The translations under genes were made by a program, and so were the position numbers. The notes beneath the pieces were generated by a model. The model did not search any database, was not told the DNA's origin, and was given only the letters and a program-made list of their open reading frames with translations. From positions 1 through 7,386 of the forward strand of contig PLAX01000119.1 in NCBI GenBank assembly GCA_003135255.1: a stretch of 7,386 nt of DNA, written 5' to 3'. Numbering within the stretch: position 1 is the stretch's first letter; every line of letters begins with the position of its first letter. Shown here piece after piece: positions 1-4,546 of this stretch. The DNA comes from Candidatus Dormiibacterota bacterium (GTDB lineage: Bacteria; Chloroflexota; Dormibacteria; Aeolococcales; Aeolococcaceae).

Positions 1-338
1 TCGCGTACCAGGCCGAGAAGGCCCTCAAGGACGCCGGGGACAAGCTGCCCGCCGAGCTCAAGGCTGACATCGAGGCCAAGATTGCCGCGGTCCACGACGC
101 CATCGCCAAGAACGACGACGCCGCTCTCAAGACGGCGCACGACGCGCTCCAGGCTGAGATCCAGAAGATCGGCGAGGCCGTGTATGCATCCGGCGGCAGT
201 GGTGGGTCGTCCAGCGGACCGTCCGGGCCGGCCCCGGAGCCCGAGGGTGGCAGCGCGCCACCGGAGGCTGGCGGTTCGTCCGGTTCCGACGGCTCGGGCG
301 GCGACGACGTGGTCGACGCCGAGTTCAAGGAGGTCTGA
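1..338 (+). CDS. dnaK: Chaperone protein DnaK (Hsp70), C-terminal 111 residues, 5' truncated by window
   Basis: Reading from base 3, the frame encodes the helical lid and tail of the substrate-binding domain of the cytoplasmic ATP-dependent chaperone Hsp70. The segment AGDKLPAELKADIEAKI (fragment residues 11-27) aligns with the E. coli DnaK lid (EEAGDKLPADDKTAIES). The end DDVVDAEFKEV (101-111) is the hallmark DnaK C-terminus, and the gene stops there without the basic extra residues of E. coli DnaK. Between lid and tail lies a Gly/Ser/Pro-rich low-complexity linker of about 38 residues (63-100), longer than in E. coli. The ATPase domain lies outside the window. No grpE or dnaJ follows; a strong hairpin begins 27 bases after the stop, so dnaK is last in, or alone in, its transcription unit. 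Assignment is very secure. Confidence 0.96.
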   Translation, partial: AYQAEKALKDAGDKLPAELKADIEAKIAAVHDAIAKNDDAALKTAHDALQAEIQKIGEAVYASGGSGGSSSGPSGPAPEPEGGSAPPEAGGSSGSDGSGGDDVVDAEFKEV

Positions 339-365
339 GCCGGGGAAGGCCTGTGGGTCGGGCGG

Positions 366-412
366 CGGGGCAGGGGGCGCCCCCCGCTCGGGGGACGGCG
401 CCCCCTGCCCCG
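366..412 (+). terminator. Strong GC hairpin after dnaK, probable terminator
   Basis: GGGGCAGGGGGCGCC (367-381) and GGCGCCCCCTGCCCC (397-411) are perfect 15-base complements, extended to 16 bp by C366-G412. The loop (382-396) can pair further, CCCC with GGGG. No T-run follows, so this would be a U-tract-less terminator or an mRNA 3' stabiliser. It lies 27 bases after the dnaK stop and well before the next gene. Confidence 0.75.
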
Positions 413-417
413 TACCA

Positions 418-441
418 CCGGCTCTGCAATTCCGGCTCTGC
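418..441 (+). repeat. Short tandem direct repeat (10-mer, 14-bp period)
   Basis: CCGGCTCTGC occurs at 418-427 and again at 432-441, just after the dnaK hairpin. It is too short to assign a role; it may be chance in GC-rich spacer DNA. The spacer 339-614 otherwise holds only the dnaK hairpin and a doubtful small ORF. Confidence 0.3.
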
Positions 442-481
442 CGGGCGTGGGTGCTCGGTGGCGTGTGCCATGCTCATTGCC

Positions 482-613
482 ATGGCGGATCAGCCCGACA
501 CCGGTCAGCTGCCACCGGAACGGGAAGGCGTCGCCGGACCACGCACCGTGATCGACCGTGTCGCATTTCGGCGCCATCAAGGCGTGATGTGCAGGGGTGG
601 CGGGAGTGCGTAG
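482..613 (+). CDS. Doubtful small ORF, 43 aa
   Basis: An ATG opens a 43-residue frame beginning MADQPDTGQLPPEREG and ending at TAG 611-613. The composition is balanced rather than the R/G/A-only look of a GC-rich shadow frame. A NANNNT-type box, CATGCT (469-474), sits 7 bases before the ATG, like the leaderless starts elsewhere in this window. Against it, there is no recognisable family, no -35 box and no Shine-Dalgarno, and the reading frame ends inside the start region of the next gene. If real, its stop lies one base before the GTG at 615, which would allow translational coupling. I regard it as possible but unproven. Confidence 0.2.
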   Translation: MADQPDTGQLPPEREGVAGPRTVIDRVAFRRHQGVMCRGGGSA

Positions 614-616
614 AGT
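611..616 (+). promoter_or_regulatory. Possible -10 box (TAGAGT) near the propeller gene start
   Basis: TAGAGT fits TANNNT. A transcript starting about 7 bases later would exclude the GTG 615 start and use ATG 672 instead. The -35 match (TGTGCA, 588-593, 17-bp spacing) is weak. Listed because it bears on start choice. Confidence 0.25.
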
Positions 617-1979
617 GAGAACTGGAGCTGGGCCGCGCGACAGTCAGCAGCGACGCGGGGGCCGAACCCCGATGGCATGGGGCATCTCGGCGGCGGTGGG
701 GCTGGCGCTGGCGACGGTCGGCTCCGCCTGCGGGCAGTCGAGCCCGGCCGGCACCGCGAGCAGGCCCACCCACGTCGCCAGGGGCGCTTCCGAGAGTGCG
801 GTCGGCACCCCGACGTCGAGCGTCGCCGCCAGCGCCACCCCGGGACCTCTCCTCGCGTGGGGTGCGGTCTCCAGCCCAACGGCTCCCGGCCAGGTGAGCG
901 GGCTCGCTGGCGTGACCTGCTTCAGCGCCAGCGACTGTTGGGCGGTCGGTTTCTCAGGGACTCCGGCCAACGTCAACCCGATAGGCGAGATCGACTCGAC
1001 GCTGATCGAGAAGGACACGAGCAACGGGTGGAGCATCGTCCCCAGCCCCAATCCCCCGGGCAGCCAGGGGAGTGACCTATACGGCGTGACCTGCGTGAGC
1101 GCCACTGACTGCTGGGCCGTCGGCGACTACTTCACCGACAACACGACCATGTACACCCAGCCGCTGATCGAGCAGGACACGGGCAGCGGCTGGAGCATCG
1201 TCTCCAGCCCCAGCCCTCCCGGCAGCCAGGAGAGCGCGCTCCAGGGCGTGGCCTGCGCTGGCGCCAGCGACTGCTGGGCTGTCGGCAACTACTCCAACAA
1301 CACCGCCGATGGATCGTCCGAGGCACTGATCGAGCAGGACACGGGAAGCGGCTGGGACATCGTTCCCAGCACTTCTCCCTCCGGCGATGCGCCGGGTGGG
1401 CTGAATGTCGTCGGCTGTGCCGGTGCCGACGACTGCTGGGCCGCCGGCTACGCCAACAGCACAGATCCCGGCAACCCCTACGCGAACGTGCCGTTGATGG
1501 AGCGGAACACGGGGAGCGGCTGGAGCATCGTCTCCAGCGCCGCCCCCTCTCCGGGCGGAACCGTATACGGCTTGGAGAGCGTGGTCTGCGCCGACGCCCA
1601 CGATTGCTGGGCTGTCGGCGACTACATCGCCGACAGCCACACTGACACGCTGCCGCTGATCGAGCACGACGCGGGCAGCGGCTGGGTCATCGCATCCAGC
1701 CCCAGTCTCACCGACACGACCCGTGGTGCCCTCGCCAGCGTGGTCTGCGTCGGAGCCGAGGACTGCTGGGCCGTCGGAAAGTCCCGGGATGCCGCGGGCC
1801 AGACGATCCTGATCGAGCAGGACGCGGGAAGCGGCTGGGGCGTCATCTCCAGCCCCAGTCCCCCCGGCAGCCAAGAGAGCACGCTCGAGAGCGTGACCTG
1901 TGTGGGCGCTGGCGAATGCTGGGCAGTGGGGACCGTCAACCAGCCCCGAGAGCAGACGCTGATCGAGCAGGGCACCTAG
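615..1979 (+). CDS. Secreted (probably lipid-anchored) seven-repeat beta-propeller protein
   Basis: The protein is 454 aa from GTG 615, chosen because GGGAG (602-606) lies 8 bases upstream and the N-terminus keeps arginines before the hydrophobic segment. GTG 597, GTG 606 and ATG 672 are in-frame alternatives. AWGISAAVGLALATVGSAC (about 21-39) is a signal peptide. Cys39 may be lipidated, but the lipobox (GSAC) is imperfect at -3. A Thr/Ser/Ala/Pro linker follows to about residue 79. Seven repeats of 51-58 residues then run to the C-terminus, each with L-x-x-V-x-C-x5-C-W-A-V/A-G, and the first six with a later LIEQDTGSGW-IVSSPSPPG strand. Cys pairs are at 102/108, 160/166, 214/220, 268/274, 325/331, 378/384 and 429/435. 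The last repeat stops after LIEQGT, and the missing strand sits before repeat 1 as LAWGAVSSPTAPG. This is typical of a closed propeller. Likely an extracytoplasmic binding or scaffold protein; no catalytic motif seen. Ligand unknown. Confidence 0.85.
   Translation: MRTGAGPRDSQQRRGGRTPMAWGISAAVGLALATVGSACGQSSPAGTASRPTHVARGASESAVGTPTSSVAASATPGPLLAWGAVSSPTAPGQVSGLAGVTCFSASDCWAVGFSGTPANVNPIGEIDSTLIEKDTSNGWSIVPSPNPPGSQGSDLYGVTCVSATDCWAVGDYFTDNTTMYTQPLIEQDTGSGWSIVSSPSPPGSQESALQGVACAGASDCWAVGNYSNNTADGSSEALIEQDTGSGWDIVPSTSPSGDAPGGLNVVGCAGADDCWAAGYANSTDPGNPYANVPLMERNTGSGWSIVSSAAPSPGGTVYGLESVVCADAHDCWAVGDYIADSHTDTLPLIEHDAGSGWVIASSPSLTDTTRGALASVVCVGAEDCWAVGKSRDAAGQTILIEQDAGSGWGVISSPSPPGSQESTLESVTCVGAGECWAVGTVNQPREQTLIEQGT
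903..1976 (+). repeat. Seven tandem propeller-blade repeats (about 150-175 bp each)
   Basis: Repeat units begin at 903, 1077, 1239, 1401, 1572, 1731 and 1884, each with the C-x5-CWAVG motif near its start. The seventh is short. The 78-bp segments 1164-1241 (unit 2) and 1809-1886 (unit 6) differ at only 9 positions, so part of the array has been duplicated or homogenised more recently than the rest. Confidence 0.9.
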
Positions 1980-2019
1980 CCTAGCCCCCTCCGAGCTCAC
2001 GAAGGGGAGCAGGCCGAGC

Positions 2020-2040
2020 CCGCCGGCGCGGCGCCGGCGG
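2020..2040. terminator. Palindromic hairpin between convergent genes, probable bidirectional terminator
   Basis: CCGCCGGCGC (2020-2029) and GCGCCGGCGG (2031-2040) are perfect complements around G2030. Folded, this gives a 9-bp stem with a 3-base loop. It lies between the stops of the propeller gene (1979) and the DUF4190 gene (2125). No T-run is present on either side. Confidence 0.6.
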
Positions 2041-2058
2041 ACCCGCCAGTTCAATCGC

Positions 2059-2124
2059 TCAGGGCTTGGTGCTGTAACCGGGGTACTTGTCGACCAGGCC
2101 GATGTACCGGGCCGGGGGACAGGA
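2059..2124 (-). other. In-frame coding-like extension after the UGA stop of the DUF4190 gene
   Basis: Beyond UGA (2127-2125) the same frame reads SCPPARYIGLVDKYPGYSTKP and then a second UGA (2061-2059). Nineteen of the 21 codons end in G or C, and the composition (Y, D, K, I, G, P) looks like protein rather than GC-rich noise. Explanations: recent nonsense mutation, sequencing error, or UGA readthrough. Selenocysteine is unlikely, because only a weak 4-bp GGCC/GGCC pairing is visible just downstream. The hairpin 2040-2020 lies beyond the second stop, consistent with either end. Confidence 0.4.
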
Positions 2125-2541
2125 TCAGGAGCAGTTCACCCCCTGCGTGGTGCACACCGTGTGGAAGACGCTGAAGACGTAGATCACGAAGATGATGCCC
2201 ACCACGACGGTGATCAGCCCGAGGATCAGGCCGGCCACCGCCATCCCTTTGCCGACGCCGCCGCGCTTGTTGGCGGCGGATATGCCAACGGCACCGAAGA
2301 TGATCGCCAGGACTGCCAGGACCCAGTCGAGGAAGGGCACCCACGAGAAGACGATGCTGATGATCCCCAGCACCAGGGCCGTAACTGCCAGCCCGTTGCC
2401 CTGCGGCCTCGCGACGACGCCGCCGTACGGGTACGGCTGCGCGTATGGCGGGGGAGCTGGAGCGGGGCTTCCGGGGGGCTGCGCTGCGTACGGGTTGACG
2501 CCGGGCTGTTCCGGGCCGGATGGGTAGCTGGGTCCTGTCAT
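2125..2541 (-). CDS. DUF4190-type small membrane protein with Pro/Tyr-rich N-terminus
   Basis: The protein is 138 aa. The ATG at 2541-2539 was chosen because AGGAGG (reverse strand, 2556-2551) lies 9 bases upstream. The frame is open further upstream but that part is Arg-rich shadow sequence. Residues 1-45 are a cytoplasm-like Pro/Gly/Tyr/Ala-rich tail (PPGSPAPAPPPYAQPYPYGG). Then follow hydrophobic segments at about 50-68, 70-87 and 100-122. GLAVTALVLGIISIV and GKGMAVAGLILGLITVV are the paired motifs characteristic of DUF4190 membrane proteins, common in high-GC bacteria and of unknown function. The C-terminus HTVCTTQGVNCS carries two Cys. Oddity: after the UGA stop the same frame stays open for 21 well-formed codons (see separate entry). 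Convergent with the propeller gene and divergent from the small basic protein. Confidence 0.85.
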   Translation of the reverse strand: MTGPSYPSGPEQPGVNPYAAQPPGSPAPAPPPYAQPYPYGGVVARPQGNGLAVTALVLGIISIVFSWVPFLDWVLAVLAIIFGAVGISAANKRGGVGKGMAVAGLILGLITVVVGIIFVIYVFSVFHTVCTTQGVNCS

Positions 2542-2550
2542 GGGCTGATC

Positions 2551-2556
2551 CCTCCT
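2551..2556 (-). promoter_or_regulatory. Strong Shine-Dalgarno (AGGAGG) fixing the DUF4190 start
   Basis: The reverse strand reads AGGAGG with 9 bases to the ATG at 2541. This is the best ribosome binding site in the window, in contrast to the leaderless-looking neighbours. Confidence 0.75.
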
Positions 2557-2574
2557 CGGGGAGGTGCTATGCGG

Positions 2575-2699
2575 AGCCGGAGGCTTCCGGCTGCGCAACC
2601 CCCTCGTTTGGCGGAGATTGTGCCAGCTTGCGAGGGGCCTTGTGTGGGCGGTGGCCCACGCCGGCCGGAGCCTCCTCGGCGCGTGGGACCGCCGAGGAG
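2575..2699. other. Cluster of three hairpins in the divergent spacer
   Basis: The 222-base spacer 2542-2763 contains three inverted repeats. AGCCGGA/TCCGGCT (2575-2581/2586-2592) has a 4-base loop. GTGGGC/GCCCAC (2644-2649/2654-2659) has a 4-base loop. CTCCTCGGCG/CGCCGAGGAG (2672-2681/2690-2699) is a 10-bp stem with an 8-base loop. They may be 5' leader structure of the DUF4190 mRNA, protein-binding sites or an unannotated small RNA. None has a T-run. No RNA family recognised. Confidence 0.4.
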
Positions 2700-2749
2700 C
2701 GCAACCCAGGCAGCCGCGACCGCAGTGCGCCATCGTGCCGCCGCGCCTG

Positions 2750-2755
2750 TAGACT
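2750..2755 (+). promoter_or_regulatory. -10 box (TAGACT) for a near-leaderless start
   Basis: TAGACT matches TANNNT and ends 8 bases before the ATG at 2764, so transcription would begin at or next to the start codon. No Shine-Dalgarno is visible in between. No convincing -35 was seen. Confidence 0.5.
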
Positions 2756-2763
2756 CTCGGGAC

Positions 2764-2886
2764 ATGGCAGGCGAAAAGACCCGCGGCGCCCCCAAGAAGC
2801 AGGCCAAGAAGCCCAAGGCACCGTCGACACGCAAGGCACAGCGGCAGGCTGAGGCCAAGAAGGCGCGGCAGCAGCCACCGGTGTAG
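2764..2886 (+). CDS. Small Lys/Arg-rich basic protein, 40 aa
   Basis: The 40-residue protein (starts MAGEKTRGAPKKQ, ends KKARQQPPV) has about 13 Lys/Arg and only two acidic residues. There are no hydrophobic segments and no Cys. It is rich in K, A, Q and P, with PKK/KKPK-type motifs resembling the disordered nucleic-acid-binding tails of histone H1-like or HU-tail proteins. That resemblance is compositional only; no family is recognised. Support for a real gene: a TAGACT box 8 bases before the ATG, a clean stop 50 bases before the HIT gene, and a residue composition unlike the Arg/Gly/Ala noise of non-coding frames here. A longer frame runs upstream from 2161, but it crosses the DUF4190 gene and is a shadow there. 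Possible role: RNA/DNA or ribosome binding. Unproven. Confidence 0.6.
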   Translation: MAGEKTRGAPKKQAKKPKAPSTRKAQRQAEAKKARQQPPV

Positions 2887-2924
2887 CGGACTCCGCGGAG
2901 CCGCGACCCCGGGCCGGCGGCCGT

Positions 2925-2930
2925 CAGAAT
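2925..2930 (+). promoter_or_regulatory. -10 box (CAGAAT) of the leaderless HIT gene
   Basis: CAGAAT is followed by exactly 6 bases and then ATG 2937, placing the predicted start site on the A of ATG. GCGACC (2903-2908, 16-bp spacing) is a partial -35 candidate. The palindrome CTCCGCGGAG (2891-2900) lies just upstream. Confidence 0.5.
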
Positions 2931-2936
2931 CGGCGT

Positions 2937-3359
2937 ATGCCCAGCGTTTTCGCGCGCATCATCGATGGGGAGCTGCCCGCGCGCTTCGTGTGGAAGGACG
3001 ACCGCTGCGTCGCCTTCCTCAGCCACCGGCCGCTCCGTCCAGGGCACACCCTGGTGGTGCCGCGGCTCGAGGTCGACCACTGGGTGGACCTGGAGCCCGA
3101 GCTGCTCGGCCATGTGATGGGCGTGTCACACCGCATCGGGCGGGCGCTCCAGCACGGCTTCCACCCGCTCAAGGTGGGGATGATCATCGCCGGCCTGGAG
3201 GTCCCCCACGCCCACATCCACCTGGTGCCCTTCCACACCATGGAGCAGCTCAACTTCTCCCAGGTGGATCCGAACCCGCGGCCGGAGGACCTGGAGCAGG
3301 CGGCGGAGACGATCAGGACATCGCTGCGCGAGCTGGGGATCGGGCCGGGCAGCGCCTGA
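2937..3359 (+). CDS. HIT-family (histidine triad) nucleotide hydrolase/transferase
   Basis: The 140-aa cytoplasmic protein has the classical HIT layout. N-terminal SVFARIIDGELPARFVWKDDRCVAFLSHRPLRPGHTLVVPR (3-43) matches the start of HIT proteins (I-x-GE-P...V-E-D-x-x-x-AF-D-x-x-P-x-x-x-GH-LV-P). The catalytic triad motif H-x-H-x-H is at 91-95 (HAHIHLVPF). His93 or His95 would be the active nucleophile depending on alignment. Family members hydrolyse or transfer nucleoside monophosphates (for example AMP-lysine or AMP-NH2 substrates, or dinucleoside polyphosphates); the substrate cannot be set from sequence. Length is normal for the Hint/HIT group. The start is fixed by a CAGAAT box 6 bases upstream, implying a leaderless mRNA. 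Probably a stand-alone unit, with a hairpin after its stop. Confidence 0.93.
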   Translation: MPSVFARIIDGELPARFVWKDDRCVAFLSHRPLRPGHTLVVPRLEVDHWVDLEPELLGHVMGVSHRIGRALQHGFHPLKVGMIIAGLEVPHAHIHLVPFHTMEQLNFSQVDPNPRPEDLEQAAETIRTSLRELGIGPGSA

Positions 3360-3415
3360 CGCGGGATCGGGTTTCCGGATACGCGCCCGACCTCGCTTCC
3401 AGCATCGCCTGCCAC

Positions 3416-3431
3416 CTCCTCGGGTGAGGAG
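3416..3431. terminator. Small hairpin between convergent HIT and membrane-protein genes
   Basis: CTCCTC (3416-3421) and GAGGAG (3426-3431) form a perfect 6-bp stem with a GGGT loop. It lies between the two convergent stops (3359 and 3447). No T-run, so a modest bidirectional terminator candidate. The rest of 3360-3446 shows nothing else. Confidence 0.4.
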
Positions 3432-3446
3432 CCTGGACGGGGACGA

Positions 3447-4034
3447 TCAGCGCTGCCGGCCGAACCCCTGCTGGGAGGGCTGGCCCATCGGCGCCGGGGG
3501 CGGCGGCGGTGGCGGGAGCGCGGTCGGGAAGGGGTTGGGCGGCAATTCGGCGGCGGCGCCCTTGCGGCTCCCGCCGAGCACGCGCGTGAAGATGAACTGG
3601 AAGGCGAACGGCACCGCGATGGCGAAGATGCCGGTCAGGAAGGTCATGGCGTTGGGCAGGTTCGCCTCGTTGGCAAGCCCGAGGTAGCAGAAGAGGGCGG
3701 TGATGAACGAGATCCCGATGATCACCGTCATGCCACCGATCAGGACAATGTCCTGATTGACGTCGGAGACCAGGGCGTTCTCCCGGTAGCGCGTCTGGAA
3801 GAGGCGGTAGATCTTGAGCCCGATCCAGCTGTTGAGCATCATCCCGCTCACGAAGGCGAGGATGGCGATCGACCACCGGAAGGCGGCCAGGTGCTTGACG
3901 ATGAAGACGGCGATGTTGACGACGATCAGCGCCACCGGCGTGACAGCGCCGAGTGCGGGGATCGCCCAGCGCCGGACCCGGCCGGGCCGTCTGGTCGGAG
4001 GCCGGGACAGGGCCGGCCGCGAGGGGAGGGCCAT
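3447..4034 (-). CDS. Four-helix membrane protein with polyproline C-terminal tail, unknown function
   Basis: The protein is 195 aa. ATG 4034-4032 was chosen because the upstream frame is shadow sequence of the divergent gene and a TACGCT box lies 8 bases before it. A basic N-terminus (RPPTRRPGRVRRW, 11-23) precedes predicted transmembrane helices at about 23-47, 52-76, 96-120 and 128-152. The loop RLFQTRYRENALVSDVNQD (77-95) joins helices 2 and 3. By positive-inside, N- and C-termini are cytoplasmic. The tail (153-195) begins GGSRKG, includes seven consecutive prolines (174-180) and ends QQGFGRQR. The proline run would be expected to need EF-P for efficient translation. No family recognised and no catalytic motif seen. 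Pairing with the DUF4190 protein by style (Pro-rich tail plus short helices) is suggestive only. Confidence 0.75.
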   Translation of the reverse strand: MALPSRPALSRPPTRRPGRVRRWAIPALGAVTPVALIVVNIAVFIVKHLAAFRWSIAILAFVSGMMLNSWIGLKIYRLFQTRYRENALVSDVNQDIVLIGGMTVIIGISFITALFCYLGLANEANLPNAMTFLTGIFAIAVPFAFQFIFTRVLGGSRKGAAAELPPNPFPTALPPPPPPPAPMGQPSQQGFGRQR

Positions 4035-4042
4035 CTCCACGT

Positions 4043-4048
4043 AGCGTA
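4043..4048 (-). promoter_or_regulatory. -10 box (TACGCT) for the membrane-protein gene
   Basis: The reverse strand reads TACGCT (4048-4043), then 8 bases, then ATG at 4034. TANNNT match; leaderless or nearly so. GTGGAG lies between but is too close to the ATG to act as a normal Shine-Dalgarno. Confidence 0.45.
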
Positions 4049-4085
4049 GGACTTCCTCGTGCCCCTCGACCGTCCGAGACGCTGG

Positions 4086-4091
4086 CACAAT
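4086..4091 (+). promoter_or_regulatory. -10 box (CACAAT) for the 122-aa protein gene
   Basis: CACAAT is followed by exactly 6 bases and GTG 4098, the same geometry as the HIT gene. TCGACC (4066-4071) is a possible -35, but its 14-bp spacing is short. The divergent promoter of the membrane-protein gene lies about 40 bases away. Confidence 0.5.
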
Positions 4092-4097
4092 CAGGCC

Positions 4098-4466
4098 GTG
4101 TCCGACGCCGAGGCTCTGGAATGGGCCCTGCAGGCGGCGACGGCGGCCGCGGACCAGGGCACGCCCACCGACCGGCACGTCGCCGACCGGCTGGCGCGAG
4201 CCGGCACGGCCGCCATCCTGGCCCTGGCGGCCTGCGAGGCGCAGGCGACCTGGTTCCGGCCGGCCGCCGGCGCTCCCGACCCCCAGATGGCGAGCCGGCA
4301 TGACGTCCGGGCCGCTGCCCAGGCGGTGCTCGCCCAGCTCGAGTTGATCGGCATCGCGTGGCCCGCGTGGGACGCCGCCACCCGGGGCGAGATGCTGGGC
4401 GAGCTGGAGGAGTCCACCCGCCTGCTCGTCGACCAGGCCGAACACTTCAGCCGCTCGGCGATCTGA
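4098..4466 (+). CDS. Small helical hypothetical protein, 122 aa
   Basis: I do not recognise this protein. From GTG 4098 it is 122 aa (starts MSDAEALEWALQAATAAADQG); the longer in-frame start GTG 4059 would add 13 residues but lies upstream of the likely -10 box. It is Ala/Glu/Leu-rich and predicted almost wholly helical: about 4-19, 24-54, 68-86 and 94-118, with a Pro-containing break (AAGAPDP, 56-62). Three Trp (9, 52, 89/91 region) and a single Cys46 are visible. No signal peptide, no transmembrane segment (the Ala-rich stretch 35-48 is too short and weak) and no metal motif. Probably a small cytoplasmic helical-bundle protein. It is divergent from the membrane-protein gene, so co-regulation is possible. 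The stop is followed at once by a strong hairpin. Codon use supports a real gene. Confidence 0.75.
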   Translation: MSDAEALEWALQAATAAADQGTPTDRHVADRLARAGTAAILALAACEAQATWFRPAAGAPDPQMASRHDVRAAAQAVLAQLELIGIAWPAWDAATRGEMLGELEESTRLLVDQAEHFSRSAI

Positions 4467-4467
4467 C

Positions 4468-4487
4468 CCGGCGCGGCTGCGCGCCGG
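4468..4487 (+). terminator. Hairpin directly after the 122-aa protein gene, probable terminator
   Basis: CCGGCGCG (4468-4475) and CGCGCCGG (4480-4487) form a perfect 8-bp stem with a GCTG tetraloop, starting 2 bases after the stop. No T-run follows. Confidence 0.65.
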
Positions 4488-4488
4488 A

Positions 4489-4507
4489 TCGTCTCAGCGT
4501 CGTCTCA
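4489..4507 (+). promoter_or_regulatory. 8-bp direct repeat with 11-bp period, candidate activator site
   Basis: TCGTCTCA occurs at 4489-4496 and 4500-4507, exactly one helical turn apart. It lies just upstream of the -35 region of the C39-like gene (-10 candidate 4530-4535). Direct repeats at 11-bp period are the usual target geometry of OmpR/PhoB-family response regulators. The regulator itself is not in the window. Confidence 0.4.
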
Positions 4508-4529
4508 CGCGATCGCAAGGTCCGCGTTC

Positions 4530-4535
4530 TAAGCT
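4530..4535 (+). promoter_or_regulatory. -10 box (TAAGCT) for the C39-like lipoprotein gene
   Basis: TAAGCT matches TANNNT and ends 11 bases before ATG 4547. That would leave a leader of only about 4-5 bases. No good -35 is seen, which fits an activator-dependent promoter. Confidence 0.4.
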
Positions 4536-4546
4536 GAGAGTGGGCG

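Noticed and set aside
82..618. Plus-strand 178-aa frame overlapping the dnaK tail
   Set aside because: Arg/Ser/Pro-rich shadow in another frame of dnaK; the DnaK lid and VVDAEF tail settle the true frame.
903..1976. CRISPR-like or non-coding tandem array
   Set aside because: The repeat length stays in codon phase and encodes conserved protein motifs, so it is a protein repeat, not a CRISPR array.
1077..2054. Long minus-strand open frame (325 aa) opposite the propeller gene
   Set aside because: Antisense shadow of the repetitive, GC-rich propeller sequence. Its product is itself repetitive and Ala/Gly/Arg-rich, with no family signature.
2125..2127. Selenocysteine at the DUF4190 UGA
   Set aside because: No convincing SECIS hairpin directly downstream (only GGCC/GGCC) and no known selenoprotein family; kept only as the least likely explanation.
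2161..2763. Upstream extension of the small basic protein frame (241 aa total)
   Set aside because: It lies antisense to DUF4190 and is Asp/His/Arg-rich shadow; only the final 40 residues after TAGACT look like protein.
4035..4445. Upstream extension of the membrane-protein frame (332 aa total)
   Set aside because: It is antisense to the 122-aa gene and lacks coding character; the hydrophobic protein starts after the TACGCT box.
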